A DNA stretch of 64,000 nucleotides, from NCBI RefSeq assembly GCF_001894925.1, contig NZ_BCXD01000017.1, positions 1 to 64,000 on the forward strand, read 5' to 3'. Both the position numbers and the translations under genes were made by a program. The notes beneath the pieces are model-generated. The model was not told the DNA's origin. It searched no databases and saw nothing but the letters and a program-made list of their open reading frames with translations. Shown piece by piece: positions 7,938-18,320 of the stretch; the first letter of the stretch is position 1; each line of letters begins with the position of its first letter. This DNA comes from Rhodococcus rhodnii NBRC 100604. GTDB taxonomy: Bacteria; Actinomycetota; Actinomycetes; Mycobacteriales; Mycobacteriaceae.

Positions 7938-9871
7938 CGGCCGTACAGTCTGGCCCAGTTCTCCCTGCTCGTCAGCTCCGGCATCGCGTCGCGGTAGGTG
8001 CCCGCGACGTCCGGCATCTCACGGCGCAGCCGCCGCAGCGCCCGCAGCCCGCGGACGAGGAGCGTCCGGGCCAGCGCCTTGTCGCGCCGCCGGACCCGCA
8101 CCCCCTCCTGCGAGCTGTCGGTGACCACGACGTGCGAGAACAACGACACGTGCCACCAGTGCGCGTCCTCTGCCGGGACAGCGACGGGGTGCCCGATCAC
8201 GCGGCCACGCCACTGCCCGAGGGCGCGCTTGGCGAGGATCGCCCACATGAGGCTCTGCTTCGGCGTCGATGCTGCCGGGTGGATCGTCATGTCGGCGGGA
8301 CGCAGTCCCGGAACGTCGTTCGCGGGATGCCGGATCGTCTCGCCGTAGTCGCTGCGATCACGCCGGATCGCCGCCGCGGCCTCGACGCCGCCGTCCTTCA
8401 GGAACTCCGGTCCGCGCAGGAAGTCCTCGATGGCCTTGATCAGCGTGAACGCCATGCCGTACTGCATCGAGACCAGGTACCGGAACAGGTCGGTGCGCAG
8501 CTGCGCAGCAAGGGCTTTCGAGTCGACATCGATGTGCAGCGCCGCCGTGATCATCGCGTTGCGGAGGTTGAAGTAGCGGTGCCACTCGTCCCAGTCCTTC
8601 CACGCGAAGTCCGCGTGCCACACCGCGGCACCGGGCAGCGTCACCGTCGCGAAACCCTGTGCACGCGAACGGTATCCGAACTCGATGTCGTCCCACTGGA
8701 AGAACACCGGCAGCGGGTAGCCGACGGACGCGACGATCTCCGACGGGATCAGGCACGACCACCAGCCGTTGTAGGCGGCGTCGACGCGGAAGTCCTGCTT
8801 GTTCTTGATCGCGTTGCGGTTCGCGAGCGCGTCCTTGACGGGCAGACCCGCCTCGAGGCGCTGCAGATCCGCTGCCTCGGCGCCCACGTGCACGCGGTCG
8901 GGGTGAAGCAGATACAGCATCTGCGCGCCCACGATCGCCGGCTCCGTCGTCAGATTGGCGAAGGTGTTCATCCGGACGACGGCCTCGGGCTCGCACAGCA
9001 CGTCGTCGTCCATGAAGATCACGTTCGCGTGGTCCTGCCCCCGGACGTCGTGCACCTCGAAGAGGCCGCGCGTGAAGCCGCCTGCGCCACCGAGATTCGG
9101 CTGGTTCAGGTAGACGAGCTTGCTGCCGAGCAGCTCGCGCACGTGCTGGAAACCGGCGCGCGAGTCGACGCGGTCGGTGCCCTGGTCCACGACGTACACC
9201 GTGTCGACGTCGAGCAGCGCGATCGGGTCGTCGGCCATCGCCGTGAGCGTCGCGACGCAGTCGTCGGCGCGGTTGAACGTGCAGATGACGACCGACGCCG
9301 GCCGCAGCCGCCCCTCGAACGGCACCGTCCACTCGGCGTGATGCACGGTCAGGCCCGCACCACCTGCGCGCAGCCGCGCGAACAGCGCGCCGCCGTCGAC
9401 GAAGCGGTCGATCCGGGCGGGGATGCGGACGAGCTGCGTCGTCCCCGACGTGGCGTCCACGCGCGCCGTCGCGACGGTACGGCGCCGGCCCTCGTAGTCG
9501 GTCGCGACGATCTCGACGTCGCCGCGGCCCTCGACCTCGGCGACGAAGGCGACCTCGGTGACCGTCGTCCACCGCTGCCAGTAGCTCGCCGGAAACCGGC
9601 CGAAGTAGGTGTTGGTCTCGACGCTGCCGCGCGGGCCGAGCTGGATTCCCGCCCGCGACCGGGCGGCCGAGCCCTTGACCGACGCGTACATGTCGTCACT
9701 GACGAGGGGCGACGGAGCAGCGAACAGGGTGCGCTGCACCGTCAGGCCCGAGGGCCGGTCGGTGGACCCCACCTGCAGGCCGGTGAGCCCGGAGAGTTCT
9801 CCGTTCTCGGTGACTGTGGGGTGCTGCTCCTGCATCTGCTCTCTCAACCTCTCGACACTCTCGTACGGCAT
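7934..9871 (-). CDS. glfT2: galactofuranosyltransferase GlfT2
   Basis: 645 residues, the size of mycobacterial GlfT2. It polymerises the galactan of arabinogalactan with alternating beta-1,5 and beta-1,6 Galf from UDP-Galf. After a beta-rich N-terminal region (FPASYWQRWTT near 94) comes the GT-A domain: SVVICTFNRADDC at 193-205, NLGGAGGFTRG at 259-269, the metal-binding MDDD at 287-290, and WDDIEFGYR around 400. The ATG at 9871 is chosen because TACGCT (9885-9890) lies 13 nt upstream; an ATG at 9838 behind GAGAGAG is a possible alternative. It leads an operon with the GT-C gene. Confidence 0.93.
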   Translation of the reverse strand: MPYESVERLREQMQEQHPTVTENGELSGLTGLQVGSTDRPSGLTVQRTLFAAPSPLVSDDMYASVKGSAARSRAGIQLGPRGSVETNTYFGRFPASYWQRWTTVTEVAFVAEVEGRGDVEIVATDYEGRRRTVATARVDATSGTTQLVRIPARIDRFVDGGALFARLRAGGAGLTVHHAEWTVPFEGRLRPASVVICTFNRADDCVATLTAMADDPIALLDVDTVYVVDQGTDRVDSRAGFQHVRELLGSKLVYLNQPNLGGAGGFTRGLFEVHDVRGQDHANVIFMDDDVLCEPEAVVRMNTFANLTTEPAIVGAQMLYLLHPDRVHVGAEAADLQRLEAGLPVKDALANRNAIKNKQDFRVDAAYNGWWSCLIPSEIVASVGYPLPVFFQWDDIEFGYRSRAQGFATVTLPGAAVWHADFAWKDWDEWHRYFNLRNAMITAALHIDVDSKALAAQLRTDLFRYLVSMQYGMAFTLIKAIEDFLRGPEFLKDGGVEAAAAIRRDRSDYGETIRHPANDVPGLRPADMTIHPAASTPKQSLMWAILAKRALGQWRGRVIGHPVAVPAEDAHWWHVSLFSHVVVTDSSQEGVRVRRRDKALARTLLVRGLRALRRLRREMPDVAGTYRDAMPELTSRENWARLYGR

Positions 9872-9884
9872 TTCCCGCTCGGCC

Positions 9885-9890
9885 AGCGTA
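9885..9890 (-). promoter_or_regulatory. TACGCT -10-like box for glfT2
   Basis: Minus-strand TACGCT is 13 nt before the ATG at 9871, implying a very short or absent leader. Assigned by motif only. Confidence 0.4.
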
Positions 9891-10013
9891 TCGCGACGGC
9901 ACACGGCCGCCCGGCGGTCCAGTCGATCGCGGCCACCAGCGACCGAATCGAGACCCGTCCATCACCTGGCCGAGACGTGAGCCGACCGCCCGGTTCGGGA
10001 GTCCGCGCTCGGT

Positions 10014-10019
10014 TAGGGT
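10014..10019 (+). promoter_or_regulatory. TAGGGT -10-like box
   Basis: TAGGGT would start transcription near 10026. That leaves room for the AAGGGGG ribosome-binding site at 10051-10057 and the GTG at 10065, supporting that start over the ATG at 10023. Confidence 0.4.
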
Positions 10020-10064
10020 CGGATGTCCGGGCGCTGCGGCGCGACTCACGAAGGGGGCGATCGA

Positions 10065-12314
10065 GTGGCTGCGCTGCAGGTCACGTCGCAGACCGCGCGG
10101 TCTCGGCAGGCGCGATATCTGTGGGGTGGGGCGATCGCCGTCGTCGTGGCCGTGACGTTCGCGGGGCTTCGTGCCGTGAACCCGCAGTTCTTCTACACCG
10201 AGGACACCTCGTCCGGCGCGGTCGGCAACTGGCTGCAGCTGGGCCGGATGATGCGCGAGGGCGACTGGTTCCCGACGCTCGTCCCGCACCAGTGGATGGC
10301 GGGCAACTATCCACTCGAGGGGCAGGGCGGGCTGTTCAATCCGCCGCAGATGCTCGTCAACTGGATCGCGCCGTCGGTCGACGACCTCTCGCTGCTGTCC
10401 GCGCTGGTCAAGCTCGTGTTCTCGATCGTCCTCGCGTGGGGCACCTATCGCGTCGCCCTCGAGTACGGGGCGCGTCCGCCGTGGGCGGCCGTCGCCGGCG
10501 CCGCGGCACCGTTCGTCGGGTTCTCGCTGTTCTTCGATCAGCCGTCGTGGGTCACCGCGCTCACCGGCGCCGCGTGGCTGATGCAGGCATGGGCGTCCGC
10601 AGTCCGGTACGCCCGCGGCAGGTCCGGGCCCGTCCCGATGTTCGTCTTCCTCGTCTTCGCCATGACGGTCGGCTACGTCCACACCGCACTGCTCGCGGGC
10701 GTGACGATCCTGTGCGTCGTCGTCGGCGAGATCGTCGTGAGCCGGAGCTGGTGGCCCGGGCTCCGCGTCGCGATCGCCGCGGGCGCCGCGGCGGCGTGCT
10801 CGGCGATCACCTTCCTGCCCGGCGCCCTGAGCTCGGACGTCACGTGGCGCATGGACTCCGGTGTGAGCAACGACAACTTCCTCACGGCGCCGTGGTCCGA
10901 GACGTTCACGGCGAGCATCCCGTCCGCCGTCTCGGCGATCGAGTCGTGGAGCGGCGAGACCACTCCGGCGCCGATAACCTACATCGCGTGGTTCGCGGTC
11001 CCCGCCCTCGCGTTCGTGTCGTGGCGCGCGGTCTCACGGTCGATCCGGTCGTTCACGACGCCGCTGCTGCTCCTCGGCGCACTGCTGCTGTTCACCGCCG
11101 GGCCCAGCGCGATCGGCCCGCTGCGCTGGCCTGCCCGCGTCCTGCCGACGGTCGCCGTCGTCTCGCTCGTCCTGCTCGTCGTGCTGCTTAGCCGGTTCGG
11201 GACGACGAAGCCGCTGCGCGGCCGCCTCGTCGCGGCGGGACTGCTGGTCCTCGTCCAGGTGCTGCGGGCCGGATCGTCGGGGCCCGAACTGTTCGGCCGT
11301 CACGTGCTGTGGGGGCTCGCGATCGTCGCCGTCGGCGCGGCACTGGTGTTCGCCGCACGCCGCGCCGGCGCCGTCCCGGTGGCCGTCGTCCTGCTGATCA
11401 CGACGGCGCCGATCGCGTGGTACCAGGCCGCGAACTACTCGTATCCGGACGATGCGTGGCTGCTCCCGACGCATCAGTCCGAGGCTCGTGACGGTTTCCC
11501 GGACTGGGAGGGCACGACGGTGCAGCTCGGCGATCGTCAGCAGCTGGCGCCGTTCGACGGCCGCGACGACCCGGACTGGCCGTGGCACTCGCAGGTCTAC
11601 GGCAACTACGCGAAGATCCTCGACCGCGACTACGTCAACGCCTACACACCCGTCGGGCACGAGCGCTTCGGCGTGCTGCTGTGCATGCAGTACGACGGCT
11701 CGACGTGCCCGGGCGGATTCGACGGACTGTTCCGCGTCGAGCCGTACACCGGGCTCACCAACGCCGACCTCATGCGCGTCGACCGGGTCGTGTTGCAGGA
11801 CGAGCTCTTTCCCGACATCGACGTCCTGCCGATCCCGCCCGGCTGGGAGTTCGTGGAGCCGCCCGCCGTCACGGGCGGGCTCGTCCACGTCCTCGAACGC
11901 ACCGACGAGCGCCTCTCCGATCTGCCCGGCACCGTCTCCGCGACGGTCGACGCCACCGCGACGAGCACCGAGTCGTCCGCGAACAGCGAACACGTGCGGG
12001 TCTCCGCGCCCGACGGCGGCTCCGTCGTCTTCTCGCGCCTCGCCTGGCCCGGATACACCGCGACGCTCGACGGCGAGCCCGTAGAGGTCGTCGGGCTCGA
12101 CGATCTCTACGTGATGGTCGACCTGCCGCCGGGCACCGTCGACGCCGACCTCGCACTGTCGTTCCGGCCGCCCGGCTGGCGACTGGGCACCGCGTCCGCC
12201 GCCGGTGGCGTCCTGGTGCTCGCTGTCCTGACGGCCGTCCATCACGGTGCGCGGTTGCCGCGCAGGCGTTCGCGGGAGACGCCGGAAACGACCGCGCCGA
12301 GTGATGCCAAGTGA
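10065..12314 (+). CDS. large GT-C-like membrane protein
   Basis: 749 residues: about eleven to thirteen membrane segments, then a long C-terminal extracytoplasmic region and a last helix near 715-735. The layout resembles GT-C polyprenol-sugar transferases and YfhO-like proteins. The conserved acidic loop after the first helix (YTEDTSSG near 38) fits a GT-C active site. The GTG at 10065 is preferred because a strong AAGGGGG lies 7 nt before it. Its stop overlaps the region of the next GT2 gene. It probably acts with the GtrB-like and GtrA proteins downstream to decorate an envelope glycan; this is inference. Confidence 0.68.
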   Translation: MAALQVTSQTARSRQARYLWGGAIAVVVAVTFAGLRAVNPQFFYTEDTSSGAVGNWLQLGRMMREGDWFPTLVPHQWMAGNYPLEGQGGLFNPPQMLVNWIAPSVDDLSLLSALVKLVFSIVLAWGTYRVALEYGARPPWAAVAGAAAPFVGFSLFFDQPSWVTALTGAAWLMQAWASAVRYARGRSGPVPMFVFLVFAMTVGYVHTALLAGVTILCVVVGEIVVSRSWWPGLRVAIAAGAAAACSAITFLPGALSSDVTWRMDSGVSNDNFLTAPWSETFTASIPSAVSAIESWSGETTPAPITYIAWFAVPALAFVSWRAVSRSIRSFTTPLLLLGALLLFTAGPSAIGPLRWPARVLPTVAVVSLVLLVVLLSRFGTTKPLRGRLVAAGLLVLVQVLRAGSSGPELFGRHVLWGLAIVAVGAALVFAARRAGAVPVAVVLLITTAPIAWYQAANYSYPDDAWLLPTHQSEARDGFPDWEGTTVQLGDRQQLAPFDGRDDPDWPWHSQVYGNYAKILDRDYVNAYTPVGHERFGVLLCMQYDGSTCPGGFDGLFRVEPYTGLTNADLMRVDRVVLQDELFPDIDVLPIPPGWEFVEPPAVTGGLVHVLERTDERLSDLPGTVSATVDATATSTESSANSEHVRVSAPDGGSVVFSRLAWPGYTATLDGEPVEVVGLDDLYVMVDLPPGTVDADLALSFRPPGWRLGTASAAGGVLVLAVLTAVHHGARLPRRRSRETPETTAPSDAK

Positions 12315-12338
12315 GCGGGACACCCCAGGGAGGTGGCC

Positions 12339-12344
12339 TAGACT
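12339..12344 (+). promoter_or_regulatory. TAGACT -10 box of a leaderless gene
   Basis: TAGACT lies 8 nt before the GTG at 12353. It supports that codon over the GTG at 12311, which overlaps the previous stop. Confidence 0.4.
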
Positions 12345-12352
12345 CCCGGCCT

Positions 12353-13366
12353 GTGGCCGATTCTCCGCACCGGATCTCGATCGTCGTCCCCGTCTATCAG
12401 GGAGAACTGACGCTCGACGGGCTGATCGCGGAGATCGCTCCCCTCACGACGCCCTCGGTCACTCCTGACGGCCACCCGATGGTCGTCGAGGAGGTCCTGC
12501 TCGTGTTCGATCACGGGCCGGACGGCTCGGCCGCCGTCATCCGCCGACTCGCCACCGAACACGAGTGGATCCGGCCGGTCTGGCTGAGCCGCAACTTCGG
12601 TCAGCACCCCGCGACCCTCGCCGGCATGGCGTCGAGCGGCGGCGAATGGGTCGTGACGCTCGACGAGGACGGCCAGCACGACCCCGCCGACATCGGTGGA
12701 CTGCTCGACACCGCGCTGCGCACCGGGTCGACGCTCGTGTACGCCGAACCGACCAATCCCGCCCCGCACGGTGCCGTCCGCAACGCCGCGTCGCGCGGCG
12801 CGAAGTGGGCGCTCGCGACGCTCCTCGCGGCCGACGGGACGCAGCGCTACCAGAGCTTCCGGCTCGTCCTCGGCGAGGTCGGCCGCTCCGTCGCCGCCTA
12901 CGCCGGATCGCAGGCGTATCTCGACGTCGCGCTCGGCTGGATCGCGGGAGAGGTGGCGACGAGCCCCGTGCACCTGCGCGACGAGGGCGACCGCCGCTCC
13001 GGATACCGGCTGCGCACGCTGCTCTCGCACTTCTGGCGCATGGTCCTGTCGAGCGGCACCAAGGGGCTGCGGCTCGTGAGCTTCCTCGGCTGCGCCTTCG
13101 GCATCGGCGGGCTCGTCCTCATGGTCTACGTGATCATCGGCGCCGTCTTCCTCGACGACGGCGACGTCCGCGGCTGGGCGTCGACGATGGTCGTCCTGCT
13201 GTTCGGCTTCGGCGCGACGCTGTTCTCGCTCGGCGTCATCGCCGAGTACGTGGGCGTCTCCGTCAAGACGTCGATGGGCAAGCCGCCCTATCTCATCGTG
13301 AGCGATCCCGCGGCAGGTCCGCTCGGGCGCACGAGGCGCGTCGAGCGGCCGCCGACGACGCGATGA
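12353..13366 (+). CDS. GtrB/DPM1-like GT2 glycosyltransferase
   Basis: About 337 residues. The N-terminal GT-A domain (ISIVVPVYQGE; then LSRNFGQHPAT and TLDEDGQHDP with the metal-binding acidic residues) is followed by two C-terminal membrane helices (FLGCAFGIGGLVLMVYVIIG and the segment after it). This is the architecture of polyprenyl-phosphate glycosyltransferases. It should charge decaprenyl phosphate with a sugar on the inner leaflet. The start may be GTG 12353 (leaderless) or GTG 12311 (GTGA overlap with the previous stop). It is coupled by ATGA to the SDR gene. Confidence 0.83.
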   Translation: MADSPHRISIVVPVYQGELTLDGLIAEIAPLTTPSVTPDGHPMVVEEVLLVFDHGPDGSAAVIRRLATEHEWIRPVWLSRNFGQHPATLAGMASSGGEWVVTLDEDGQHDPADIGGLLDTALRTGSTLVYAEPTNPAPHGAVRNAASRGAKWALATLLAADGTQRYQSFRLVLGEVGRSVAAYAGSQAYLDVALGWIAGEVATSPVHLRDEGDRRSGYRLRTLLSHFWRMVLSSGTKGLRLVSFLGCAFGIGGLVLMVYVIIGAVFLDDGDVRGWASTMVVLLFGFGATLFSLGVIAEYVGVSVKTSMGKPPYLIVSDPAAGPLGRTRRVERPPTTR

Positions 13367-14301
13367 CGCCCGCCACCGTGCCCGCGTGGGTCGTCGGCGC
13401 CGGCGGCCTGCTCGGCCGCAGCGTCCACGGCGAACTCGAGCGGCGCGGTGGCCCGGTGCGGGTGAGCAGCGTTCCGTGGCACGACGCCGACGCCGCGCGC
13501 GCCGTCCTGGTCCGCGACGCGCGGCAGTTCGCCGACGACGTGCGCGGCGGGCCGTGGCAGCTCGCGTGGTGCGCGGGCGCGGGCGTCAACGGGACGACGG
13601 ACGAGCAGTTCGCCGTCGAGAATTCCCTGCTCCAGGCGACGCTCGACGCGCTCGCCGTCGCGGAGCCCGGTCACGGCGCACTGCTGTACGCGTCGTCGGC
13701 GGGCGGCGTCTACGCAGGCGGCGACGCGGCCCCGTTCGACGAGCACTCCCCCGTCGCGGCACTCTCGGCGTACGGCCGCGCGAAGCTCGCGGCCGAGGAC
13801 GTCGTCGGCGAGTTCACGCGCCGTACCGGCGTACCGAGCGTGCTCGCGCGGTTCGCCAACCTGTACGGGCCGGGCCAGAACCTCGCCAAGCCGCAGGGGC
13901 TCGTCTCCCACCTGTGCCGCGGCTACCTGCTGCGCCGGCCCGTCTCGATCTACGTCTCGATGGACACCCTTCGCGACTACCTGTACGTCACCGACGCGGC
14001 GGAGATGACCGCCGATGCCCTCGCGCGGGCACTGCGTCACCCCGACGCCGACGGCCCCGTCGTCAAGGTGTTCGCGTCGGGACGCACCGTGACGATCGGC
14101 GCTCTGCTCGCGACGTGCCGGGCGGTCTTCCACACCCGGCCCGAGGTCGTGCTCGCGACGTCACCGCTCGCCGCGGGACAGCGGCGCGACCTGCGGCTGC
14201 GGTCACGGGTGTGGCCGGAACTCGACGACCGCAGCCATCGCACGCTCGTCGACGGCGTGGCCGCGACGCTCGCGTCGATCCGGGGTCAACTCACCACGTG
14301 A
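13363..14301 (+). CDS. NAD-dependent sugar epimerase/dehydratase (SDR)
   Basis: 312 residues of extended SDR fold: the dinucleotide loop GAGGLLG at 12-18, an YASSAGGVYAGG active-site strand, and the catalytic pair in SAYGRAK. RFANLYGPGQN is typical of nucleotide-sugar epimerases. Its ATG overlaps the GT2 stop (ATGA), so it is co-translated and probably makes or modifies the sugar donor for that enzyme. The exact sugar is unknown. It converges on rmlB with a 9-nt gap. Confidence 0.8.
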   Translation: MTPATVPAWVVGAGGLLGRSVHGELERRGGPVRVSSVPWHDADAARAVLVRDARQFADDVRGGPWQLAWCAGAGVNGTTDEQFAVENSLLQATLDALAVAEPGHGALLYASSAGGVYAGGDAAPFDEHSPVAALSAYGRAKLAAEDVVGEFTRRTGVPSVLARFANLYGPGQNLAKPQGLVSHLCRGYLLRRPVSIYVSMDTLRDYLYVTDAAEMTADALARALRHPDADGPVVKVFASGRTVTIGALLATCRAVFHTRPEVVLATSPLAAGQRRDLRLRSRVWPELDDRSHRTLVDGVAATLASIRGQLTT

Positions 14302-14310
14302 CGGCCCCGG

Positions 14311-15402
<1,092 letters not shown>

Positions 15403-15411
15403 CTACCCGCC

Positions 15412-16284
15412 ATGCGCGGAATCATTCTGGCCGGTGGCACCGGTTCCCGATTGCACCCGATCACCCTCGGAGTCAGCAAGCAACTCGTCCCGGTGTTCGA
15501 CAAGCCGATGATCTACTACCCGCTGAGCACCCTCATGCTCGCGGGGATCCGCGACATCCAGATCATCACGACCCCCGACGACGCGCCGCAGTTCCAGCGA
15601 CTTCTGGGCGACGGATCACGTCTCGGCATCTCGCTGACGTACTGCGTGCAGCATCGGCCCGACGGCCTCGCGCAGGCGTTCGTGCTCGGCGCCGACCACA
15701 TCGGCAACGACTCGGTCGCGCTCGTGCTCGGCGACAACATCTTCTACGGCCCGCGCCTCGGCAGCACCCTCTCACGGTTCGAGAACATCGACGGCGGCGC
15801 CGTGTTCGCCTACTGGGTCAAGGACCCCGCCGCGTACGGCGTGATCGAGTTCGACGAGAACGGCACCGCGCTGTCGCTCGAGGAGAAGCCCGACAAACCG
15901 CGCTCGAACTACTCCGTACCCGGCCTGTACTTCTACGACAACGACGTCGTCGAGATCGCCCGCGAACTGAAGCCCTCGGAGCGCGGCGAGTACGAGATCA
16001 CCGACGTCAACCGCGCGTACCTCGACCAGGGGCGGCTCGAGGTCGAGGTGCTGCCCCGCGGGACGGCGTGGCTCGACACCGGCACGTTCGACTCACTGCT
16101 CGACGCCTCGAACTACGTCCGCACCATCGAGCAGCGTCAGGGCCTCAAGATCGGCGCGCCCGAGGAGGTCGCGTGGCGACGCGGGTTCATCGACGACGAC
16201 GAACTGCGGGCCTGCGCGCAGCCGCTCGTGAAGTCGGGTTACGGCAGTTACCTCCTGGACCTGCTCGAGCACGACCGCCGGTAG
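15412..16284 (+). CDS. rmlA: glucose-1-phosphate thymidylyltransferase
   Basis: 290 residues, full length for RmlA, which makes dTDP-glucose from dTTP and glucose-1-phosphate. It begins with [12 protein letters not shown] (nucleotide-binding loop) and has [27 protein letters not shown] (metal Asp) and VEEKP-like [12 protein letters not shown]. No Shine-Dalgarno sequence precedes the ATG at 15412, so translation may be leaderless. It is followed after 46 nt by rmlC. Confidence 0.95.
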   Translation: MRGIILAGGTGSRLHPITLGVSKQLVPVFDKPMIYYPLSTLMLAGIRDIQIITTPDDAPQFQRLLGDGSRLGISLTYCVQHRPDGLAQAFVLGADHIGNDSVALVLGDNIFYGPRLGSTLSRFENIDGGAVFAYWVKDPAAYGVIEFDENGTALSLEEKPDKPRSNYSVPGLYFYDNDVVEIARELKPSERGEYEITDVNRAYLDQGRLEVEVLPRGTAWLDTGTFDSLLDASNYVRTIEQRQGLKIGAPEEVAWRRGFIDDDELRACAQPLVKSGYGSYLLDLLEHDRR

Positions 16285-16330
16285 AGTTCGTCTCCGGCCA
16301 CAGCGACGGCGCCGGACCCGAAGGAGAGCG

Positions 16331-16918
16331 ATGGAGTACCGCGAACTGAAGGTTCCGGGAGCCTGGGAGATCACGCCACGCCAGTTCGGCGACGACCGCG
16401 GCGTCTTCCTCGAATGGTTCCGCGAACCGGGGTTCTCCGAGGCGACGGGCCGCGTCCTCGACCTGCAGCAGGCCAACTGCTCGGTGTCGGCGGCCGGCGT
16501 CCTGCGCGGCATTCACTTCGCCGACGTCCCGCCCGGGCAGGCCAAGTACGTCACGTGCGTCTCCGGTGCCGTGCTCGACGTCGCGGTGGACCTGCGCGTC
16601 GGCTCCCCCACCTTCGGGGTGTGGGACGCGGTGCTTCTCGACGACCGCGAGCGTCGCGCGATCTTCCTGAGCGAAGGACTCGGGCACGCCTTCCTGTCGC
16701 TCGAGGACGGCTCGACCGTCGTCTACCTGTGCAGCACCGGGTACGCGCCCGAGCGCGAACACGAGATCTCCCCGCTCGACCCCGAGATCGGCATCGAGTG
16801 GCCTGCCGTCGACCGCGCCGGGGCGCCCCTCGAGCTCGTCCTCTCGGACAAGGACCGCGCCGCCCCCACCCTGCGGGAGGCGCGCGAGCGCGGACTGCTC
16901 CCGGCCCACCGCGAGTGA
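16331..16918 (+). CDS. rmlC: dTDP-4-dehydrorhamnose 3,5-epimerase
   Basis: 195 residues of RmlC cupin. FGDDRGVFLEWF is near 19-30; the catalytic base His62 lies in LRGIHF, with Lys72 and the STGYAPEREHEI segment completing the active site. It is the third enzyme of dTDP-rhamnose synthesis. A strong AAGGAGAG precedes the ATG. The GtrA-like gene follows within 11 nt, so the rml genes and the flippase/GT2 genes appear co-transcribed. Confidence 0.94.
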   Translation: MEYRELKVPGAWEITPRQFGDDRGVFLEWFREPGFSEATGRVLDLQQANCSVSAAGVLRGIHFADVPPGQAKYVTCVSGAVLDVAVDLRVGSPTFGVWDAVLLDDRERRAIFLSEGLGHAFLSLEDGSTVVYLCSTGYAPEREHEISPLDPEIGIEWPAVDRAGAPLELVLSDKDRAAPTLREARERGLLPAHRE

Positions 16919-16929
16919 GGACGGACCGT

Positions 16930-17412
16930 GTGAGCGAGCCGGAACCGGAGTCCGCCGAGCCGCCCGACACCCCCGACGGGGTGCGGGTGGGGCGGCCCGG
17001 ACCGCTCATGCGGGTCGTCCGCAATCAGAAACTCGCGTTCCTCCTCGTCGGCGGCTTCAACACCGTCCTCGGCACGCTGTGGTTCATCGGATGGCAGACG
17101 GCGATCGGCGACCACGCCGACTACCGCGTCTCGATCGTGCTGGGGTACCTGTGCAACGTCGCGTGCGCGTTCGCGATGTACCGCTACCTCGTGTTCGAGG
17201 TCCGGGGGAACTTCTTCACCGACCTGTGGCGGTTCGTCGTCGTCAACCTCGGTGCGTTCGTGACGAACATGATCCTCATGACGATCGCCGTCAGCGTCCT
17301 CGGCTTCCCGCCGATCCCCGCCCAGATCGCGATCACCGCGATCACCGCGGTCGCCAGCTTCTTCGGCTACCGCGACTTCTCGTTCCGTCGCTCGAAGAAG
17401 GTGATCTCGTGA
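16930..17412 (+). CDS. GtrA-family membrane protein
   Basis: 160 residues with four membrane helices (LAFLLVGGFNTVLGTLWFIG, VSIVLGYLCNVACAFAMYRY, FVVVNLGAFVTNMILMTIAV, IAITAITAVASFFGYRDF). GtrA proteins are thought to flip polyprenyl-phosphate sugars. GTG at 16930 is chosen over the out-of-frame GTG at 16928; GAGGA lies about 10 nt upstream. It overlaps the next GT2 gene by GTGA. With the GtrB-like and GT-C-like genes nearby it could form a three-component glycosylation set. Confidence 0.83.
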   Translation: MSEPEPESAEPPDTPDGVRVGRPGPLMRVVRNQKLAFLLVGGFNTVLGTLWFIGWQTAIGDHADYRVSIVLGYLCNVACAFAMYRYLVFEVRGNFFTDLWRFVVVNLGAFVTNMILMTIAVSVLGFPPIPAQIAITAITAVASFFGYRDFSFRRSKKVIS

Positions 17413-18263
17413 CCAGTCCGTCCGGCGACCGCGCTCCCCGGGTCTCGGTGGTGATCCCGGCGTTCCAGAACGGCGCCTACATCGGCGAGACGATCCGCTC
17501 CGTCCTCGCGCAGACGTTCACCGACTTCGAACTGATCGTCGCGGACCACTCCTCGACCGACGACACGCTCGCCGTGATCGAGTCGTTCGACGATCCGCGG
17601 ATCACGGTGCTCCACACCGACGCCGGCGGCGGCGCCAAGCGCAACTGGGACCGGGTGAGCCGCGCCGCGCGCGGCGAGCTGATCAAGCTGCTCCCCGGCG
17701 ACGACACGATCTTCCCGAACTGCCTCGCCGAGCAGGTCGCGGCGTTCGACGCGCATCCGTCGGCGGTGCTCGTCGCGTCCCGGCGCACCCTCACCGACGC
17801 GCGCGGCGAGACCATCGCCGCCGCTCGCGGGCTCGGGGGGCTCTCGGGTCTCGTGCCCGGCCGCGACGCCGCGCGCGCGACCGTCACGGCAGGCTCCAAC
17901 ATCTTCGGCGAGCCCGGCTGCGTGCTCGTGCGCCGCGACGTGCTCGAGAAGGTCGGCTGGTGGGACGACACGCAACCGTTCCTCATCGACGAGGCCACCT
18001 ACGTCCGCGTCGCACTGCACGGCGACGTCGTCGCGCTGCCGGAGCCGCTCGCGTCGTTCCGGATCAACGCCGGGCAGTGGAGCGTGCGCCTCGCACGGCA
18101 GCAGGCCCGGCAGGCGGCCGACTTCCATCGCGGGCTGCGCGAGAGCGACCCGACGCTCGTGTCCGCGAACGACGTCCGGATCGGCGACTTCAAGGCGCTC
18201 GTGACGTCGTTCCTGCGGCGCGGCGTCTATCTGCTGTACCGGAAGCGGCTGCGCACGCCGTGA
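17409..18263 (+). CDS. GT2 family glycosyltransferase
   Basis: 284 residues of GT-A fold, probably cytosolic: VSVVIPAFQNGAYIGETIRSVLAQT at the start, VADHSSTDDT, and KLLPGDDTIFP carrying the DxD-like metal site. The C-terminus lacks obvious membrane helices, unlike the GtrB-like enzyme at 12353. The GTG at 17409 overlaps the GtrA stop by 4 nt. It likely transfers a sugar (rhamnose is plausible beside the rml genes) to an envelope acceptor; donor and acceptor are inference. Confidence 0.8.
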   Translation: MTSPSGDRAPRVSVVIPAFQNGAYIGETIRSVLAQTFTDFELIVADHSSTDDTLAVIESFDDPRITVLHTDAGGGAKRNWDRVSRAARGELIKLLPGDDTIFPNCLAEQVAAFDAHPSAVLVASRRTLTDARGETIAAARGLGGLSGLVPGRDAARATVTAGSNIFGEPGCVLVRRDVLEKVGWWDDTQPFLIDEATYVRVALHGDVVALPEPLASFRINAGQWSVRLARQQARQAADFHRGLRESDPTLVSANDVRIGDFKALVTSFLRRGVYLLYRKRLRTP

Positions 18264-18307
18264 TCCACGCGAGACGGAAACCGTTCCCGGCGCACCGTCC
18301 GCTTCGT

Positions 18308-18313
18308 TAGTTT
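18308..18313 (+). promoter_or_regulatory. TAGTTT -10 box of a leaderless gene
   Basis: TAGTTT ends 7 nt before the GTG at 18321; no ribosome-binding site is present. Confidence 0.45.
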
Positions 18314-18320
18314 CAATGAC

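Noticed and set aside
6270-11191. Long plus-strand frames opposite the GT-C gene and glfT2
   Set aside because: Shadow frames with Arg/Pro-rich composition; GlfT2 motifs on the minus strand are unambiguous.
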